From positions 1 to 8,228 of the forward strand of contig CALJMB010000092.1 in NCBI GenBank assembly GCA_937982515.1: a stretch of 8,228 bases of DNA, given 5' to 3'. The notes under the pieces were generated by a model. It was not told the DNA's origin, ran no database searches, and saw nothing but the letters and a program-made list of their open reading frames with translations. The position numbers and the translations under genes are program-made. Of this stretch, positions 6,137 to 8,228 are shown one piece after another. Origin of the DNA: an uncultured Balneolaceae bacterium (GTDB taxonomy: Bacteria; Bacteroidota; Rhodothermia; Balneolales; Balneolaceae). Position 1 is the first letter of the stretch. Each line of letters starts with the position of its first letter.

Positions 6137-6511
6137 TTATTCAGAGCGCACTCCCGGGATATCAATGGTACTCTCCACCACCCGTTTGTCGGTAAGCGTT
6201 GATCTGAGCAATATGAACCAGTCGCCCCCCATGGTAAAATCAAACGCCGCCTTATATAGGCCCGGCGCTACTTCTCTGGCGGTTGTAATAACGGGCTGCA
6301 TGCCCGGATGAGTCATGTTCCCCTGCACCTCTATTTCAGCGCCCGTCAGCCGCTGTTCGGTGCTGTCTGTCAGCGTGATGGTGAGCGTAGCCATTCCTGC
6401 CGCAGGAGGGTCTGGGGCGATTTCCCATTCAACCCTAACGTCAGAATGAGCGACTTCCGAAGGCCGGCATGCCGCCATGGCCAGGCACAATACCAGAAAG
6501 CAGGTTTTCAT
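6137..6511 (-). CDS. FixH/YtkA-like lipoprotein
   Basis: This 124-aa small lipoprotein has a lipobox ending in MAAC with Cys15 as the lipidation site, so it should be tethered outside the inner membrane. The mature part is one beta-sandwich of the FixH/YtkA type. It shows VEWEIAPDPPAAG, a TLTITLTD strand, then GNMTHPGMQPV (64-74), PGLYKAAFDFTMGGDW (83-98) and a closing strand. The Met66-x-His68-x-x-Met71 group, with Met94 and Trp98 nearby, is the family's hallmark region and could bind Cu(I). Copper binding is inference here. I chose ATG 6511 over the upstream GTG 6520 because AAGGTG (6523-6518) sits 6 nt before the ATG, an ideal spacing, and the GTG lies inside that site. The gene is 73 nt after the membrane-protein gene and 32 nt before the ferredoxin gene. 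In cbb3-oxidase operons FixH pairs with the ferredoxin CcoG/FixG, and the pairing here echoes that. Confidence 0.82.
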   Translation of the reverse strand: MKTCFLVLCLAMAACRPSEVAHSDVRVEWEIAPDPPAAGMATLTITLTDSTEQRLTGAEIEVQGNMTHPGMQPVITTAREVAPGLYKAAFDFTMGGDWFILLRSTLTDKRVVESTIDIPGVRSE

Positions 6512-6517
6512 ATTCTT

Positions 6518-6523
6518 CACCTT
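6518..6523 (-). promoter_or_regulatory. Ribosome binding site that decides the lipoprotein start
   Basis: AAGGTG on the minus strand ends 6 nt before the ATG at 6511. It overlaps the alternative GTG start at 6520, which argues against that longer start. Confidence 0.6.
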
Positions 6524-6584
6524 AACATAACGGCACAGCTGTTAATGGCTATAAACAGGCAGCCGGTGTTGTAAACAGAATGCA

Positions 6585-7193
6585 TCAGGTAACTGAAGGC
6601 TTCAGACGCACGGCACAGGTACACCGGGTATGAGCCTCTTCGCCTGCGGGCGGGAACATGTGTTTGTACATGCCAATGATCATAGGAATAAATACCAGCG
6701 TGTTGTAAATGAGGTGCAGTTCAACCCGCGGAATGACAAACTGCGCCAGGCTCATAGGCACCGGCGAGTTTGCCAGATTCTCCCCTATTATAGCCTGGCC
6801 CTGCAGCAAGGCGTGTTCTATGTGATGCCAGAATTGAATCCAGAGCGAAATCATCCACCATGTATAAGAGCTGCCCGAAAAACCAGTGCGGAGTAGCCAT
6901 AAACCGATCAGCATTACAAGTGCATAGCCGTAGTGCAGGATTTCAGAGGATACCATCCAGGGAAACCAATAACCCAGAACACCTCGCGATTCCGGTATCG
7001 GCCAGCCCATTACATAGATCTGATAAGCCTGTACAAGATGTTCCGCCCAGTGAGCCAGCACAATGATCAAAAAAACCTGCAGTGCCCGTTCGTGCCCTAC
7101 CGTATTCAGCTTTTCTGTTATATCCCTGTAATAAGACCTTAGCCCCGGCAACACAGAGGCGGCCAGTTCTCCCGGTATTCTTTCCTGTTCCAT
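6585..7193 (-). CDS. His-rich polytopic membrane protein, function unknown
   Basis: I do not recognise a named family for this 202-aa protein. After a soluble N-terminus (1-36) come about four to five membrane segments (around 37-57, 74-101, 109-130, 162-178). Histidines and acids cluster in patterned pairs inside or beside them: His48-x-x-Glu51-His52 (HWAEH), His87 (SEILHYGY), His123-His124-x-Glu126-His127 (WHHIEH) and Glu158-x-His160 (VELHLIYN). Repeated H/E pairs at helix faces resemble a metal or heme site in a membrane bundle, but this is inference. The tail (182-202) is short and polar, with a CTC group at 191-193. It is the first gene of a three-gene operon with a FixH-like lipoprotein and a membrane ferredoxin, so a redox or metal role is likely. 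The ATG at 7193 has an AT-rich leader and no Shine-Dalgarno. A promoter candidate lies at 7281-7309. Confidence 0.8.
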   Translation of the reverse strand: MEQERIPGELAASVLPGLRSYYRDITEKLNTVGHERALQVFLIIVLAHWAEHLVQAYQIYVMGWPIPESRGVLGYWFPWMVSSEILHYGYALVMLIGLWLLRTGFSGSSYTWWMISLWIQFWHHIEHALLQGQAIIGENLANSPVPMSLAQFVIPRVELHLIYNTLVFIPMIIGMYKHMFPPAGEEAHTRCTCAVRLKPSVT

Positions 7194-7280
7194 TTATTAA
7201 TGAGCTTGTGTGTTTAATGATGATAGTTAAGAACCCAATGCTCTAACTCAATGTAAAGGATCACCTTTATCCCATAAAAT

Positions 7281-7309
7281 AATATACATAATTGAGCGCT
7301 TAATAACAA
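7281..7309 (-). promoter_or_regulatory. Sigma70-like promoter of the membrane redox operon
   Basis: On the minus strand, TTGTTA (7309-7304, 4 of 6 to the -35 consensus) is followed after exactly 17 bp by TATATT (7286-7281, 5 of 6 to the -10). Transcription would begin near 7274, leaving a leader of about 80 nt before the ATG at 7193. The spacer contains an imperfect 14-bp palindrome centred on AGCGCT (7291-7304), placed where a repressor would block polymerase. Confidence 0.5.
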
Positions 7310-7325
7310 GCGTATGCCCATGAAG

Positions 7326-7367
7326 AAACAGGTATTTGCGCGTAATTGTTTGTATACAAACCTGTTT
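7326..7367. promoter_or_regulatory. Operator-like perfect palindrome nested in an inverted repeat
   Basis: GTTTGTATACAAAC (7348-7361) is a perfect 14-bp palindrome about 40-50 bp upstream of the -35 box of the redox operon. An 8-bp inverted repeat, AAACAGGT (7326-7333) and ACCTGTTT (7360-7367), overlaps its right edge. A dimeric regulator site is the simplest reading, but I cannot assign the regulator family. Confidence 0.45.
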
Positions 7368-7430
7368 TATAGCAGAGCGCGCGCATTCATTATGATACAG
7401 AAAGGCAGATTAGCTGTGCCATTAGACTGA

Positions 7431-7453
7431 TCCGATCACCCGGTGTGACCGGA
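7431..7453. repeat. Hairpin 44 bp downstream of the VWA gene
   Basis: TCCGATCAC (7431-7439) and GTGACCGGA (7445-7453) form a 9-bp stem with one mismatch and a 5-base loop. It lies after the minus-strand VWA stop codon. No T-run follows in that direction, so it may be a factor-dependent or weak terminator, or a binding site belonging to the next operon. Confidence 0.4.
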
Positions 7454-7496
7454 TTAGCAAAGAAGAACGGGCTGGTTGTGAACACTTCCAAGGCCC

Positions 7497-8228
7497 TTAA
7501 TCCACCGAACATCCACCCGTAAAACCTTCAGCCGAAAATTTCGTTTCAAAGCTTCCGAACCGGTTGTCGTAGATGGCGCGTAACTGAAGGGTATGCTCAC
7601 CTGAGCGCTTCGGCGAGCAGTACTCGAGTACATAAAACGAGTTAGATTCGCTTTCCAGCCTTTTGGCCACTTCAAGGAAGGTATCATTCAGCTCCAGGGA
7701 ATCCCGGGCCAGCTCGAACCCGTCCTTTCCAAATTGTCTGAGCACTCCTTCATCGATCTCCCCTCCCAAACCGATGGTAAACACCGAATGCTCTTTATTG
7801 GCATTGTTAACAGAATCGAGAACAGCAGCGGTGCTGACTCTCCCCGCCTGGTCGGTTCCGTCGGTAAACAAAACCATAGAACCGGCTGTGGCTATATCCG
7901 AATCGCCCCGAATCTCCTCCAGCCGGGAATTCATGACAGATAATCCCTGGATTAACGCTCCGTTCAGGTTTGTAGAAACATCACTGCTAATATTTTCATC
8001 GATGGATTCTATGCCGGATATCAGGCTGTCGCGGTCGGATGTAAAAAAGACCAGAGAGTGGATATCCGCCTCTCCGTCAAACCAGTACACCGCCATTTCC
8101 CTGGTGCCGTGCAGGCTGTCATCTTCCCCCGGCATGGTGCGGCCGATAAACGTGGTGGCGGCTTCCTTCAGCCGGGGCAGGTCGCCGCTGTTTAATATAC
8201 TACCGCTCAGGTCAAGCAAAAGAATAGA
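7497..8228 (-). CDS. von Willebrand factor A-domain protein (N-terminus cut by window edge)
   Basis: The visible 243 residues are the C-terminal part. The frame stays open to base 8228, where it reads SILLLDLSGS, so the start lies outside the window. The TTG at 8219 falls in the first strand of the domain and is not the start. Numbered from that TTG codon, the metal-binding MIDAS site is complete: Asp3-x-Ser5-x-Ser7 (DLSGS), Thr83 (STNLNGAL) and Asp120 (FTDGTD). The alternating strands and helices include MAVYWFDG (42-49), SMVLFTD (114-120) and HSVFTIGLGG (144-153). After the VWA fold, residues ~185-240 form a beta-rich tail with two cysteines (EYCSP Cys201, GGC Cys237) that could be disulfide-bonded, suggesting an extracytoplasmic protein. 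VWA domains bind protein partners through a divalent ion. The partner here is unknown. It is separated from the redox operon by 303 bp and need not be functionally linked. Confidence 0.88.
   Translation of the reverse strand, partial: SILLLDLSGSILNSGDLPRLKEAATTFIGRTMPGEDDSLHGTREMAVYWFDGEADIHSLVFFTSDRDSLISGIESIDENISSDVSTNLNGALIQGLSVMNSRLEEIRGDSDIATAGSMVLFTDGTDQAGRVSTAAVLDSVNNANKEHSVFTIGLGGEIDEGVLRQFGKDGFELARDSLELNDTFLEVAKRLESESNSFYVLEYCSPKRSGEHTLQLRAIYDNRFGSFETKFSAEGFTGGCSVD

Larger units (their letters stand above)
7194..7496. other. Regulatory spacer upstream of the redox operon
   Basis: These 303 bp between the VWA stop and the operon start contain no credible gene. They hold the hairpin at 7431-7453, a GCGCGCGC run near 7377-7384, the nested palindrome at 7326-7367 and the promoter candidate at 7281-7309. 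The density of palindromes suggests regulated expression of the genes to the left. Confidence 0.5.

Overview
The window comes from a bacterial chromosome of about 50% GC. It is most likely from the Bacteroidota or a close relative such as Balneolota or Rhodothermota. This placement rests on a long secreted sialate O-acetylesterase with a Bacteroidota-style signal peptide, several starts without a clear Shine-Dalgarno sequence, and a VWA protein of a kind I associate with these groups. It is an inference, not a proof.

Left part (1-2918, plus strand). The window opens inside a reading frame whose first ~43 codons look like the N-terminal half of a HigA-type antitoxin. That frame runs without a stop into a small class I SAM-dependent methyltransferase, whose own start is probably the ATG at 130. 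GC content jumps at the seam, from about 39% to about 57%. A 257-bp spacer with nothing I can name leads to the sialate O-acetylesterase (954-2918), a secreted SGNH hydrolase with an inserted galactose-binding-like domain.

Middle (2919-4640). Two gene-poor stretches contain GC-rich hairpin clusters of the REP type and a degenerate direct repeat. Between them on the minus strand is a gene for a 183-aa double-anchored extracytoplasmic protein beginning HEGPPFP after its signal or anchor segment.

Right part (4641-7193, minus strand). Three genes form a compact operon. In transcription order they encode a His-rich polytopic membrane protein, a FixH/YtkA-like lipoprotein with an M-x-H-x-x-M motif, and a polytopic NapH/NosR/CcoG-like membrane ferredoxin with 12 cysteines in its N-terminal half. 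A good sigma70-type promoter with a palindrome in its spacer lies upstream, and a perfect 14-bp palindrome lies further up. With the 183-aa protein downstream, these four genes look like a membrane redox and/or copper-handling module. It has parts reminiscent of CcoG/FixH (cbb3 oxidase assembly) and NosR/NapH, but no oxidase, nitrous-oxide reductase or nitrate reductase subunit is present here. This is the best candidate in the window for an undescribed system.

Right edge (7497-8228, minus strand). The C-terminal part of a von Willebrand factor A-domain protein, with an intact MIDAS metal site, is cut by the window end.
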